DNA of 64,000 bases from JAKAWQ01 sp963745975. Its GTDB lineage: Bacteria > Pseudomonadota > Alphaproteobacteria > Acetobacterales > Acetobacteraceae. Every line of letters starts with the position of its first letter. Within the stretch, counting starts at the first letter, position 1. The notes under the pieces are model-generated. The model was not told the DNA's origin. It did no database searches and saw only the letters and a list, made by a program, of their open reading frames with translations. The stretch is taken from the NCBI GenBank assembly GCA_963745975.1, contig CAVUZJ010000026.1, positions 16,538 through 80,537 of the forward strand, given 5' to 3'. The translations under genes and the position numbers were made by a program. Below are positions 8,418-17,523 of the stretch, piece by piece.

Positions 8418-9049
8418 TGGCGGACCTCACCTTGCGGCAGATCGTGGCGTATGAGCGCTCGAGCATCGTCTACCCCGACGAACTTTCGGATGCGATCCTA
8501 AATCGGATCGAGGACGATCCGGGAGGCCGGGCCGAGGCCGCGCTGGTCCGGATGAAGGTGGCGCGCCCTCACGTTCTTATATCTATTCTCGTGGGCACCA
8601 TCCGCGTCGCCTCGGCGTGGCCCACCGTAATCGGAGAGCGCAAAGAACGGCCGCTCCAATTCGAAGGGGCCGCGGCCAACGCTCGGGCGCTTGCCGAATT
8701 CCTCGAAAGCCGATCGGCGAGTCATCTGGCAGCCGCGCAGAGCGATTTTCCCGAGGCGTTGAGAGCCCTGGCCGCGACGCTCGATGGGGAGGTGATCATC
8801 ACCGGCCGCTCCCGTGGCCCAATGAACCGGAAGGCCAAGGGGGGGCGCGCGATAGAAATGGCGGCTCTTCGGGCCGTGGCGCGGGAAGTGCGGCGGCAAG
8901 GCGGCGAACCGCTGGATCACGATGCGATCCGGGAACTGGTGGAAGTCGCCCTCGACCGCGGGATACCGGTTAATCGAATGAGGATAGCGGCTCGGACGAT
9001 GGATTTACCATTGGGGAATGCAGTTCCTACCTCAATGGTGAAAACCTAG
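8414..9049 (+). CDS. Hypothetical protein of the element
   Basis: A 211-residue soluble protein overlapping the integrase stop (ATGATG). It has no recognised domain, signal or helix. The second half is basic (GRSRGPMNRKAKGGRAIEMAALRAVAREVRRQ), so nucleic-acid binding is possible. Coupling to int suggests a role in integration or lysogeny control, by position only. It is the largest candidate for a regulator in the left arm, where I see no CI-type repressor. Confidence 0.6.
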   Translation: MMADLTLRQIVAYERSSIVYPDELSDAILNRIEDDPGGRAEAALVRMKVARPHVLISILVGTIRVASAWPTVIGERKERPLQFEGAAANARALAEFLESRSASHLAAAQSDFPEALRALAATLDGEVIITGRSRGPMNRKAKGGRAIEMAALRAVAREVRRQGGEPLDHDAIRELVEVALDRGIPVNRMRIAARTMDLPLGNAVPTSMVKT

Positions 9050-9155
9050 ACTATATCAGTCTTTTTCTAAAAATAATTGAGCTTTTCCGAGTTCTCCACG
9101 CTCCGTATCTTTCGCTCGTATTCGGGCGATAGCCGCCCAGCATCGGAGTGGAGAG

Positions 9156-9365
9156 ATGGACCTTAAGCCACTAGTCGTGCCGAAGCGCATCGCTCGCGGC
9201 CTCCTCGGCGTGGGACCCACGAAATTCTGGGAGATCGAGAAGGCGGGACTGGTCGAGAAAGTCGATGTCGCCGGCATCGAGATGATCCTGTATTCGAGCT
9301 TGGAGCATCTGATCGAGGCGGGCCGAGGCCCTGCCGCGCCGATTGTAGAGAGCACTGCCACATAG
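9156..9365 (+). CDS. Small HTH protein, excisionase/AlpA-like
   Basis: A 69-residue protein with the compact winged-HTH layout of excisionase-type regulators: VPKRIARGLLGVGPTKFWEIEK forms the putative recognition helix and VEKVDVAGIEMILYSSLEHLIEAG the wing and last helix. ATG 9156 follows a strong GGAGTGGAGAG ribosome site. Such proteins bind att-flanking DNA and direct excision, or activate satellite genes as AlpA does. Position between int and the replication genes fits. An inverted repeat at about 9369-9400 follows the stop. Confidence 0.65.
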   Translation: MDLKPLVVPKRIARGLLGVGPTKFWEIEKAGLVEKVDVAGIEMILYSSLEHLIEAGRGPAAPIVESTAT

Positions 9366-9488
9366 CAAACCGCCGCCCGGGAACCGGAGCGGCGGCGCTT
9401 GGACTTATGAAGGATCATCGGCTCGCACCTTTGATTTAGCAGTTCAGGTTGCAGTTCGCAAGGGCTTCTCTGGTGGCATGGAGATTTC

Positions 9489-10919
9489 ATGTCGCCAAAT
9501 TTGAGGGACTATCAGAAGAAAGACGTTGAGCGGATACGCGCCGCTTTCGGCAGCGGACGCCGTCGTGTCCTGTACGTCGCGCCGACCGGGAGCGGAAAGA
9601 CAGTCACGTTTGCCTACGTCGCCGCGAACGCGGTGGCGAAGGGCAAGACCGTCGTCATTCTCGGCCATCGCATCGAGATAACTGAGCAGATCGGCGCCGC
9701 CCTGGCCGCCATGGAAGTGCGGCACGGCCGCATCCAGCCCGGCCATCCGATGATGGACGCCATCGTTCAGGTGGCTATGGTGCAGACCGTCGCGCGGAGG
9801 CTCGATAAAATCGCCGCGCCGGACCTCGTCGTCATCGATGAAGCGCACCACGCCGTCGCTGGCACCTGGCAGAAGGTTCTCGACGCTTGGCCGAAGGCGA
9901 AGATCTTGGGCGTCACGGCGACGCCAGAGCGTCTCGATGGCCGCGGACTTGGCGACGTGTTTGACGAGATGGTGATCGGTCCCGACGTTGCCGATCTGAT
10001 CGGCCAGGGCTTCATCGCGCCGTTCACCTACATCGCGCCCGACGCGGAGATCGACCTCTCTGGCGTGCGAACGCTTGGTGGTGACTTCATAGCATCCGAC
10101 CTCGCGGCAGCGGTGGACCGCAATGTCATCACCGGAAACGTCGTCGAGCATTACCGCAAGCACTTATCCGGCCGCACCGCGATTTGTTTTTGCATCACTG
10201 TGGCGCACGCCGAGCACGTCGCAGCGGAATTCCGCGCCAACGGCGTAACCGCCGCCTCCATCGACGGCACCATGACATCAGCCGAGCGGACTTCTCTGGT
10301 CACCCGTCTGCGCGACGGCGAGCTTCGTGTTCTCACCAGTTGCGAGCTGATCTCTGAGGGCTTCGATGCCCCCGCTGTCGGCGGCGCGATTCTCTTGAGA
10401 CCGACGCAATCTTTTGCCTTGTTCCGGCAACAAGTAGGGCGTTGCCTGCGGCCGAAGCCGGACGGATCGGCCGCCGTCATATTGGACCACGTTGGTAACG
10501 TTTTTCGGCACGGCCTCCCCGACGCGCCGCATGAATGGTCACTCGATAGCGCCAAGCGTCGCAATGGCGAGAAGGTCGCACCGGCAGTCCGGAAATGCCG
10601 CGCGTGCAGTATCGTTTTTCCGATCGGTGCGACGCCGGACGGCGACTGCCCGTCTCCCGACGCTCCCGACTGCTTCTTCATGCACGTTGACATTCCGAAG
10701 GAGACCAGCGGCACCCTCGCGGAGATCAGTTTCAACCCGCCTTGGGCGGAGGGGATCGACATCCGCACTGCTCGCGGGCGCGACTTCTTCCGCCTGGTGG
10801 AACTCGCGGGCGATAGATACGAACGGCTCCGCCTTATCCAGGTCGTGCGCGGATACAAGGCGGCCTGGACGTGGCACCGCCGACGCGAGGCAGCCGAGCA
10901 GAGCGAGGTGGTGTCATGA
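9489..10919 (+). CDS. DEAH-box superfamily 2 helicase
   Basis: A 476-residue SF2 helicase starting LRDYQKKDVERI. Motifs are clear: Walker A APTGSGKT, DEAH box VIDEAHH, motif III-like GVTATPERLDG, and the C-terminal motif VI QQVGRCLRP. A CRACSIVFP-type cysteine pair sits after the helicase core, suggesting a small zinc element. It probably unwinds DNA for replication of the element, together with the primase and VapE genes directly downstream. The ATG is preceded by GGAGAT. Its stop overlaps the next start (ATGA). Confidence 0.9.
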   Translation: MSPNLRDYQKKDVERIRAAFGSGRRRVLYVAPTGSGKTVTFAYVAANAVAKGKTVVILGHRIEITEQIGAALAAMEVRHGRIQPGHPMMDAIVQVAMVQTVARRLDKIAAPDLVVIDEAHHAVAGTWQKVLDAWPKAKILGVTATPERLDGRGLGDVFDEMVIGPDVADLIGQGFIAPFTYIAPDAEIDLSGVRTLGGDFIASDLAAAVDRNVITGNVVEHYRKHLSGRTAICFCITVAHAEHVAAEFRANGVTAASIDGTMTSAERTSLVTRLRDGELRVLTSCELISEGFDAPAVGGAILLRPTQSFALFRQQVGRCLRPKPDGSAAVILDHVGNVFRHGLPDAPHEWSLDSAKRRNGEKVAPAVRKCRACSIVFPIGATPDGDCPSPDAPDCFFMHVDIPKETSGTLAEISFNPPWAEGIDIRTARGRDFFRLVELAGDRYERLRLIQVVRGYKAAWTWHRRREAAEQSEVVS

Positions 10920-11446
10920 GTTGCCCCCTCGGCCCGTGCATCTGTATGCTCTGCCGTCACAGATACCTGGACGTTTCAACTTGCGCCGACCGCTTATCTG
11001 TGACTGCGGGGGAAGACAGCAGGATAAAAGTGAGTGGCCGCTGCACTCGATGTCACCAGCCCCTCGGGGATGCCGCCTTCCTCGTAAACGACACGGTCGC
11101 GTGGCGGATCGTGCGGGATATCGCGATGACGCAACGAGAGGCGGTTCTCGTCTGCACGCATTGCGCGACCGACCAGGAAATTTCTCGGCATGCGGCATAC
11201 GGCCTCATAGACCGCTGCCTGAACTGCCAACGCAAAATCCGAGTTGCCGTCTGCGGGCACAAGGGCGGCTGCCCCAAAAGGCCCTTCTGCGACAATGCCT
11301 GCTATCGGCAACACTTTCGCAAAAAGCGCCGAAGCAAAAATATGTTTTGCACCGTCTGCAATATCGGCTTCGCGGCATCCCGAAAAGATGCGCGGTTCTG
11401 TTCCGACGCCTGCCGGCAGTGGGCGTACCGGCGGAGGGCAGCATGA
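10916..11446 (+). CDS. Cysteine-rich zinc-ribbon protein
   Basis: A 176-residue protein packed with cysteine pairs: CICMLC, CTRC, CTHC, CLNC, a CPKRPFCDNAC cluster and a final CTVC...CSDAC set, enough for three or four zinc sites. The last motif (ARFCSDACRQWAYRRRAA) resembles small zinc fingers often found at the ends of phage proteins. It overlaps its neighbours on both sides by ATGA, inside the helicase-primase operon, so a DNA-binding or replisome-scaffold role is inferred. The family is not recognised. Confidence 0.7.
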   Translation: MSCPLGPCICMLCRHRYLDVSTCADRLSVTAGEDSRIKVSGRCTRCHQPLGDAAFLVNDTVAWRIVRDIAMTQREAVLVCTHCATDQEISRHAAYGLIDRCLNCQRKIRVAVCGHKGGCPKRPFCDNACYRQHFRKKRRSKNMFCTVCNIGFAASRKDARFCSDACRQWAYRRRAA

Positions 11447-12303
11447 ACGTCACCGCTCCCGACATCGCCATGCGGCTCGGCTTGAAGCGATACCCGCATT
11501 CGTGGCGAGGCCGATGCCCGGTCTGCGATTACAAGGGCGCGACGTTCGCCGTGCGCGCCGGCAGGGGCAACCGCCCCAGCCTTTATTGCGCGAACGGATG
11601 CAGCCGCGACGATCTCGACCGCGCATTGCAGGCGGTCTTCGCGGGAAACTGGCAGCCGCCGGAACGGCCGGACGCAGAGAGTGAAGCCGAGGTCCGCGAG
11701 CGCAAGCAGGCAGCCGCGTTGCGCATATGGAACGGCGCCGACCCGGTGCGCGTCACGGCCGCCGAACTCTACCTGCGGCATCGTCATCTCGAGCACGTCA
11801 TCGGATCGGCCGCGCTTCGCTATCGCCGCGATGTTCCGCATCCCGAGGCCGGCCGCACTCCGGCCATGATAGCGCTCGTGCACGCGATAGATGACCGACC
11901 GCTCGGAATTCACCGGACATACGTCGCACCAGACGGCCGAAAGGCGAACGTCGAGCCGGCCAAGGCTTCGCTCGGGCCGATTTGGGGCGGCGCCATTCGG
12001 CTTGATCCCGTCGCGCGCGAGCTGGTGATCGGCGAAGGGATCGAGACCAGCGCATCGGCCGGTAAGCTGCTCGGCCTGCCGGCATGGGCCGCGATCAGCG
12101 CGGGAAATCTGGCGCGCGGGCTCGTGCTCGCGCCCGAAGTTCGCAGCATCATCATCGCTGCCGATACCGATCCGCCAGGCGAACGCGCCGCGAGGGACGC
12201 TGCGCTGCGCTGGTCACGCGAGGGGCGAAAGGTCCGTATCGCGAGACCAGATAGAGAAAACTGTGATTTTAACGATATTGTTTTGGAGCATGCCGATGCG
12301 TGA
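11443..12303 (+). CDS. Toprim-domain primase-like protein
   Basis: A 286-residue protein with an N-terminal zinc finger (CPVCDYKGATFAV...SLYCANGCSRDDL), like the CHC2 primase finger, and a Toprim domain (VIGEGIETSASAGKLLGLPAW and IIIAADTDPPGERAARDA), supplying the Glu and Asp-x-Asp metal ligands. It would make primers for replication of the element. The C-terminus DFNDIVLE is common in DUF3987/VapE-associated primases. It overlaps the upstream gene by ATGA and the VapE gene by 8 bp. Confidence 0.85.
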   Translation: MNVTAPDIAMRLGLKRYPHSWRGRCPVCDYKGATFAVRAGRGNRPSLYCANGCSRDDLDRALQAVFAGNWQPPERPDAESEAEVRERKQAAALRIWNGADPVRVTAAELYLRHRHLEHVIGSAALRYRRDVPHPEAGRTPAMIALVHAIDDRPLGIHRTYVAPDGRKANVEPAKASLGPIWGGAIRLDPVARELVIGEGIETSASAGKLLGLPAWAAISAGNLARGLVLAPEVRSIIIAADTDPPGERAARDAALRWSREGRKVRIARPDRENCDFNDIVLEHADA

Positions 12304-13528
12304 CGATGGATTCCATGTCCGGCGATGCGACTGGCTCAGCGCCTGCCAAGTCGATAGCAATGCCGAACCGCGGCCGAATCTCTTCAATACCATGCTCGCG
12401 TTGCGCGGTGACGACCGGCTCGGCGAGCTCTTCACCTATAATCAGATGGAACGCTCGGCCATCCTGAACCATCCGGTCCCTGGGCAGAAAGGAGCAAACG
12501 GGCAGTTCACGCCGCATCCCGTCTCCGACACCGACGTTTCCGCTCTTCAGGAATTCTTGCAGCTAAGCGGCCTCGAGAAAATCGGCCGGGATGTAACCTA
12601 TCAGGCCGTGGACCTCCACGCCCAAGAGCACGCCTTCCACCCGGTGCGCGATTATCTCGACGGGCTGAAGTGGGACGGGACGCAGCGGCTCGACCGCTTC
12701 CTCGCTTACTATTTCGGCGCTGAACAAAACGACTACACCTCGGCTGTCGGCCGGATGTTCCTGATCTCGATGGTCGCCAGGATCTACCAGCCCGGTTGCC
12801 AATGTGATTATATGCTCATCCTCGAAGGCAAGCAGGGAATACTCAAGTCCTCCGCCTGCAAAATCCTCGCCGGAGAATGGTACAGCGAGAACTTGCCCGA
12901 TCTCAAGAGCGATCCCGTGCGCGTTTCCCAGCACCTACGCGGCAAGTGGCTGATCGAAATCAGCGAACTGTCCTCGATATCGAGAGCCGAGGCGGAGGAG
13001 CTCAAGGCCTTCATTACGCAGAAGGTGGAGAACTACACCCCAAAATTCGGGCGAAAGGAAGTCATCGAGCCGCGGCAGTGCGTCTTTGTCGGCACCACAA
13101 ACAAGGAAAACTACTTGCGGGATGAAACCGGCGGACGCCGGAATTGGCCGGTCCACGCGAATATTATTGATCTCACCGCCCTCAAGCATGACCGCGACCA
13201 GCTCTTCGCGGAGGCCGTGACGCTCTACCGGCAAGGTGCGCCTTGGTGGCCGGAGGCGGAATTCGAACGCGAGAATATCACGCCCGAGCAAGACGAGCGG
13301 TACGAGGGCGACGCGTGGGAAGACGCCATCGGCGACTATCTGAGCACCCAAGGCCGCGTCACCATCCTCCAGGTCGCCCAGGAGGCACTCCATATCGACT
13401 TGCCAAAAATCGGGACCATCGATCAGAGACGCATTGCCGCGATCCTTGTGCATATGCACTGGGTTCGCGCTAAGCGGACCAACGGTAAACGTTTCTGGAC
13501 CCCCCCAACACAAGGAGCATCCCCATGA
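12296..13528 (+). CDS. VapE/VirE-type replicative ATPase
   Basis: A 410-residue protein of the virulence-associated E family. It contains the family core: the DYLDGLKWDGTQRLD lead-in, a Walker A-like LILEGKQGILKSS, the acidic WLIEISELSSISRAEAEELKAF segment and CVFVGTTNKENYLRDETGGRR. VapE proteins are superfamily 3-like helicase/ATPases used with a primase in prophage and satellite replication and are diagnostic of PICI-type satellites. ATG 12296 has GGAG 7 bp upstream and is preferred to earlier in-frame Met codons inside the primase gene. Confidence 0.88.
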   Translation: MRDDGFHVRRCDWLSACQVDSNAEPRPNLFNTMLALRGDDRLGELFTYNQMERSAILNHPVPGQKGANGQFTPHPVSDTDVSALQEFLQLSGLEKIGRDVTYQAVDLHAQEHAFHPVRDYLDGLKWDGTQRLDRFLAYYFGAEQNDYTSAVGRMFLISMVARIYQPGCQCDYMLILEGKQGILKSSACKILAGEWYSENLPDLKSDPVRVSQHLRGKWLIEISELSSISRAEAEELKAFITQKVENYTPKFGRKEVIEPRQCVFVGTTNKENYLRDETGGRRNWPVHANIIDLTALKHDRDQLFAEAVTLYRQGAPWWPEAEFERENITPEQDERYEGDAWEDAIGDYLSTQGRVTILQVAQEALHIDLPKIGTIDQRRIAAILVHMHWVRAKRTNGKRFWTPPTQGASP

Positions 13529-14118
13529 AACGGACATCAATGGAGGAGAAGAGCGAGACAGCCCTCCGCACAAGTCTCGAACTCGCAACCCTCTACGCAG
13601 CCCTCTGCCCGGTGCCGAATATCGTCGGCCCCGCTTACGGCGCAGCACACTGTAAACGCGCATCCAATGTAGTTCGCGCTTTCGAGCGTTTGCTCAAGAG
13701 CTTGGAATTCAGCATCCTCCGCAGCACCTACTATGCCAACCAAGCCGAACTCGATGCATGGAGATCCTATCCCTCCCGGGATGCGCGGAATTGGCTGCGC
13801 GAGCGCATCGGCGAGCCTCCGTTCACAGAAGAGCAAAAACGGTCCCCCCGCCACGGGTTCGACCCGCCACTATCCGCAGCCGAGCACCTACGCCTCGGAG
13901 CCGATCTCAAAAACACCGCCAGCGCGCTCTCTAAGGCGGAGGCAGTCCTTGGCAACGCCTTCGGGAAGGATAGCGACCTCCGCCGCCGAGCCGCCCGGGC
14001 TAATCGCCTCCTCCTGACCCTCCGAACCCACCTGGACAACGTCGTGCACCGGGAACAACCCCCCGAGATCCGCGGCCAAAACACCTCGGCCATCTACTTC
14101 GGCCCGTTATCGGAGTGA
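13525..14118 (+). CDS. Hypothetical protein after VapE
   Basis: A 197-residue soluble, helix-rich protein coupled to VapE by an ATGA overlap with an AAGGAG ribosome site. Segments such as ASNVVRAFERLLKSLEFSIL and RAARANRLLLTLRTHLDNVVH look like amphipathic helices. No known motif is visible. It ends the replication operon and is followed by the GTGACGCA repeats. A replication accessory role is inferred from position. Confidence 0.55.
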   Translation: MKRTSMEEKSETALRTSLELATLYAALCPVPNIVGPAYGAAHCKRASNVVRAFERLLKSLEFSILRSTYYANQAELDAWRSYPSRDARNWLRERIGEPPFTEEQKRSPRHGFDPPLSAAEHLRLGADLKNTASALSKAEAVLGNAFGKDSDLRRRAARANRLLLTLRTHLDNVVHREQPPEIRGQNTSAIYFGPLSE

Positions 14119-14215
14119 CGCAGTGACGCACTGTGACCCATTTCCTATTAAAGCCCTGTCGCGCGCGCGTAGGAGTGGTCTTATAGGGGGGCGTGGCAAG
14201 TGCGTCACCGTCACC
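14115..14215. repeat. GTGACGCA repeats, possible replication iterons
   Basis: Two abutting copies of GTGACGCA (14115-14122 and 14123-14130) are followed by CTGTGACC (14131-14138). An inverted copy TGCGTCAC with CGTCACC lies at 14201-14215. An A/T-richer stretch sits between them. The repeats begin at the 3' end of the last replication gene, a usual place for a satellite or phage origin. The rest of 14139-14415 has no convincing gene. Confidence 0.45.
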
Positions 14216-14415
14216 CCTGGCGCGCTTCGATGGTCTCGGGGGGCCTTCCATACTTCCGACGCGGTCAGCCCCCCGAACCGTTCGGCGCTGGGAAGTTTCC
14301 CGTGTTTGCTGAGGAGCCATCGTCCTCCGCTATACGAATGATATTAGGAACTTATTATGCCTCGGTGGCGTCGTCCCCCTTTCCATTCCCATGCGTCAAT
14401 GCTATATCTCGCCGC

Positions 14416-14799
14416 ATGTCAGAAGACGCCACCCTCCGCTCAACTTCGCCGTCCCGGGACACGGGACGGCTGAGAACGCCGCGCGTGTTCAATCGGCAAT
14501 CTAAGGAACGGTTCGCCCGTGAACGTCGACTTTCCCTTCTCGCTCATCTCGGGCGTCCAGCTAGCTATCCCGAGCGGCTTATTGTCGCCCGTTTGGTCGC
14601 AATCGAATGGGAACTTTTGCGAATGGACGCCCGGATCGATGCGGGCGAGGTTCTATCCGGGCACGCGCTCCGGGCACGGCTCGCGGGCGAGAATTGGCTT
14701 CGTCTGGACCTTCAGGCTCTTGGCCTTCGGCCGGCCGCCGACCGCGAGCCGACGGTAGACGAGCTACTCGCCGCTATCCATGGGGGGAAGAACCGATGA
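14416..14799 (+). CDS. Possible terminase small subunit
   Basis: A 127-residue basic protein immediately upstream of the terminase large gene and overlapping its start (ATGA). The body is helical (FARERRLSLLAHLGRPASYPERLIVARLVAIEWELLRMDARID) and ends EPTVDELLAAIHGGKNR. Position and size fit a small terminase or DNA-recognition subunit, but no signature HTH can be named. Upstream in-frame Met codons exist; the one at 14416 is chosen because the upstream stretch has poor coding character. Confidence 0.5.
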   Translation: MSEDATLRSTSPSRDTGRLRTPRVFNRQSKERFARERRLSLLAHLGRPASYPERLIVARLVAIEWELLRMDARIDAGEVLSGHALRARLAGENWLRLDLQALGLRPAADREPTVDELLAAIHGGKNR

Positions 14800-16184
14800 C
14801 CCGACATAAGCCCCCAGAAGCCGCACTGGCGCCCTCTCCGGCCGCCGCCATCACGCCACCCGGTTTCCTGGCCGAGCACTTCCACGGCCCAACCTGGAAC
14901 CGCTGGCGTGTCATTCTGCGGGCCGCCTGGGGCGAGAAGCTCAATGCCAAAGAGCGCGCCCTGTTCCGCGAGGTTGCGGGCGACCGCGACCCGCCTGCCG
15001 GCCGCGTCAAAGAGCTCTGGGCCATCGCTGGGCGCTGGTCTGGCAAGGACAGCATCGCGAGCGCAATCGCCTGTGTGGCGGCCTGCACGGACTGGAGAGG
15101 GCACCTTCGGCCCGGTGAGGTTCCTGTAGTGCTCTGCCTCGCGTCCGACCGCGAGCAGGCCCAGATTGTTCGCAAATACACGGTCGGCTACTTCAGCGAG
15201 AACCCGCTCCTGCGCGAGATGGTCGCGCGCGAGACCGAGCACGAGCTTGACCTCAAGAGCGGGGTGTCGATCGTGGTGGGCACCGCCAATTACCGCGCAG
15301 TCCGAGGCCGCACGGTCGTCTGCGCCGTGCTCGATGAGGTCGGGGTGTGGAAGAGCGAGACGACGATGGCGCCGGACATCGAGACCTATTCGGCATTGAC
15401 GCCCGCCTGGCGCGCATTCCCGGATCAATGTTGATCGGCATCTCGACCCCTTTCCGCCGCCGCGGCCTGCTTTATGAGCGGTGGCAGAAATACTACCGCA
15501 AGAACGACCCGAATGTGCTGGTGGTGGCCGGCGCGTCGCCTCTATTTAACCCTAAGGTGCCACAATCTCTAATCGACGAAGAGCTGGCACGCGACCCCGA
15601 GCGGGCCGGCGCGGAGTGGCTTGCCGAATGGCGATCGGATTTGTCGGACTTCTTGGATCGCGGGTTGATTGACGCTGCGGTCGTTTCTGGCGTGGTGGTC
15701 AGGCCCCCACAACGAGGCTTCGACTATGTGGCCTTCTGCGATAGCGCCGGCGGCCGAGGGGATTCCTTCACTGCGGCGATCGCGCACGCCGAAGACGGTG
15801 GCATTGTGCTCGACGCGCTGTATGAGCGGCGCCCTCCGTTCAACCCGGCTGACGTGGTGGCTGAGGTGGCCGCGCTTCTCCGTTCCTATGGCGTCAACCG
15901 AGTGACTGGCGACCGGTATAGCGCTGAATGGGTGATTGGCGCCTTCGCGAAGGATGGCATTAACTATCGGCAGACGGCGAAGGACCGGAGCGCGATCTAT
16001 GCTGAGGTCCTCCCATTATTCACCAGTGGGCGAGCTCGGCTGCTCGACAACGCGAGGCTTGTCCACCAGTTTGTCAGTCTCGAGCGCGCACTGGCGCGGC
16101 CGGCAAGGACCGGATCAATCACCCGGATGGCGGAGCGGACGATCTCGCGAACGCGACTGCGGGCGCCCTGCTTCTAGCTTCGAC
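14796..16184 (+). pseudogene. Phage terminase large subunit, frame-broken
   Basis: This gene encodes the DNA-packaging ATPase/nuclease. Frame 1 gives WAIAGRWSGKDSIASAIAC (Walker A-like), VVLCLASDREQAQIVRKY and the acidic VCAVLDEVG (Walker B). Near 15405 one base is missing and the frame continues ARIPGSMLIGISTPFRRRGLLYERW, then the RNase H-fold nuclease region YVAFCDSAGGRGDSFT. Near 16095 another base is missing; the next frame gives GKDRINHPDGGADDLANATA, the classic terminase C-terminus. As printed it cannot make a whole protein. Both breaks shift the same way. Confidence 0.85.
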
Positions 16185-16844
16185 TGATGCCCAACCTACG
16201 CTGATCGCCGCGCGCGACCTCCTAATCAATGATGGGGCCGCGCCGCTGCCGAAAGTCATTCAGGCGTTTCTCGCCGTCCTGGTGGTGGGCGAGGACGGGC
16301 GCATGGCCGTGACCTATCTCGCCGTGCCCCCTGATCCCGTCTTCGGGCCGGTGGTGCTGGTCGATTTCGAGGCCGGACAGTTTTCTCCGCGATCTTCGGC
16401 ATCGTGGCGATGCGACTTGAGACGATGACGCGCGAAGCCTGCGGAAACGGCCGGCGGCCGATCGGGGCTTTCCTTGTGGAAGGTCCACATATCAACCAGG
16501 CCCGGGACGCCATGGTGCTCCGCTTCTGCGATCCAGTCCTTGACTGGGGTGGGCGCCGGGATGGCAGGTGGGACCGGTTCGATCTGGCGAAGGTGACGAA
16601 GGGCGACGCCATGCGAGCACTTTTGCTCAACGTAGGGGCGCGGGTCGGGGAGGGGCGCGTCAAGCTCGGCGCCGATGCGGTCGAGAAGGCGAAGCGGCAT
16701 CCGCTCGGGTCTGCTCTTTCGCTGCACCTCGGCGAGGCGGACGCGTCCCCGCTCAGGCTGTCGTTCCTGGTCGCGGTCAATGCGATTTTCCCGCCCGGCT
16801 CTTCCTTCCGGCCACCGGACATCCCGGCGACGCGGATCGGTTAG
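16185..16844 (+). pseudogene. Terminase C-terminal extension or adjoining gene, frame-broken
   Basis: The third terminase frame stays open past the DDLANA motif and reads LIAARDLLINDGAAPLPKVI and GPVVLVDFEAGQ. Around 16380 a further one-base loss moves the sense to the frame FSAIFGIVAMRLETMTREAC, which runs to TAG 16842-16844. The second part is open on its own from ATG 16404 (146 residues). With all breaks repaired, terminase and this part form one 683-residue frame, long for a terminase, so a separate gene is possible. I recognise no domain here. Confidence 0.5.
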
Positions 16845-17237
16845 GTGGTCAGCGTTGAGGAATGGCTCGCCGACATTGCCCTGATGGCGGCTCGCGTGCC
16901 AACGCCCAAGCCGGCAGACGCGCGAAGAAAGTTCCGCGCAAGCATGCAATGGCGTCGGGTGCGCTACTCGGTGCTTGCCGACAACAAGCGGAAGCATGGC
17001 GGCAAGATTATTTGCGAGTTGTGCGGCGTTGAGTGCGGCCCCGATAAACCTGGCGGCGTCGCGCACTGCGATCACATTCGGCCGATCAGCACGCCGGAGG
17101 GATGGGCGAAGCGGTTCGATCGAAGTCTGCTTCGCGTCACCTGCGCTGATTGCAACACCGGGCGCCTTGCTTCACCGATCGAGCTGGAGGGATGGAGGCC
17201 CGACGAAGACGCGCAGCAGGTCGATACCGTAACGTGA
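16845..17237 (+). CDS. HNH endonuclease-like protein
   Basis: A 130-residue protein starting at GTG 16845, directly after the preceding stop. A zinc-ribbon HNH core is visible: ICELCGVECG, AHCDHIRPIS and VTCADCNTGRL, with CxxC pairs flanking the His-Asp-His-Ile catalytic strand. Small HNH proteins beside terminases are required for packaging cuts in several phages, which fits this position. It is not flanked by an intron, so a homing role is unlikely. Confidence 0.8.
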   Translation: MVSVEEWLADIALMAARVPTPKPADARRKFRASMQWRRVRYSVLADNKRKHGGKIICELCGVECGPDKPGGVAHCDHIRPISTPEGWAKRFDRSLLRVTCADCNTGRLASPIELEGWRPDEDAQQVDTVT

Positions 17238-17325
17238 AATCTTCGTTAGGTGCTGCGTTTTCTCACACGAATCGTTGTGTGTAAACGCCGGAATGATTAC
17301 GTTGAGCATGTGAATCGGAGGGGTC

Positions 17326-17523
17326 ATGAGCGCTGCCGCTGAAATCGTTCGGACGGACATCATTCTGCCTCGCGACTTGCGTGATCGCGCGGCCGAACAA
17401 GCTCGCGCTCAGGATCGGAGCTTTGCCAGCTATGTGCGCCTGGCGCTCCAGTCTGCGCTCGAAGCCGACGCGCACGACCGCCGGGTGCCTCGCCGCTACG
17501 CCGAGGACAGCGAGCGGCCATGA
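17326..17523 (+). CDS. Ribbon-helix-helix DNA-binding protein
   Basis: A 65-residue protein with the Arc/CopG fold pattern: a short strand (EIVRTDIILPRDLRDR) followed by two helices (RAAEQARAQDRSFASYVRLALQSALEADA). ATG 17326 follows GGAGGGG. Such dimers bind operators or act as antitoxins; no toxin-like partner follows. It could be the transcription regulator of the late region. Confidence 0.7.
   Translation: MSAAAEIVRTDIILPRDLRDRAAEQARAQDRSFASYVRLALQSALEADAHDRRVPRRYAEDSERP

Noticed and set aside
9369..9400. Rho-independent terminator after the HTH gene
   Set aside because: The CGCCGC/GCGGCG stem has no T tract and a long loop; it remains only a possible structure.
15390..15420. Programmed -1 frameshift in terminase
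   Set aside because: There is no slippery heptamer (X XXY YYZ) or clear downstream stem, and two more breaks of the same kind follow.
16845..17237. Homing endonuclease
   Set aside because: The HNH gene is not inside an intron or intein; proximity to terminase fits a packaging role.
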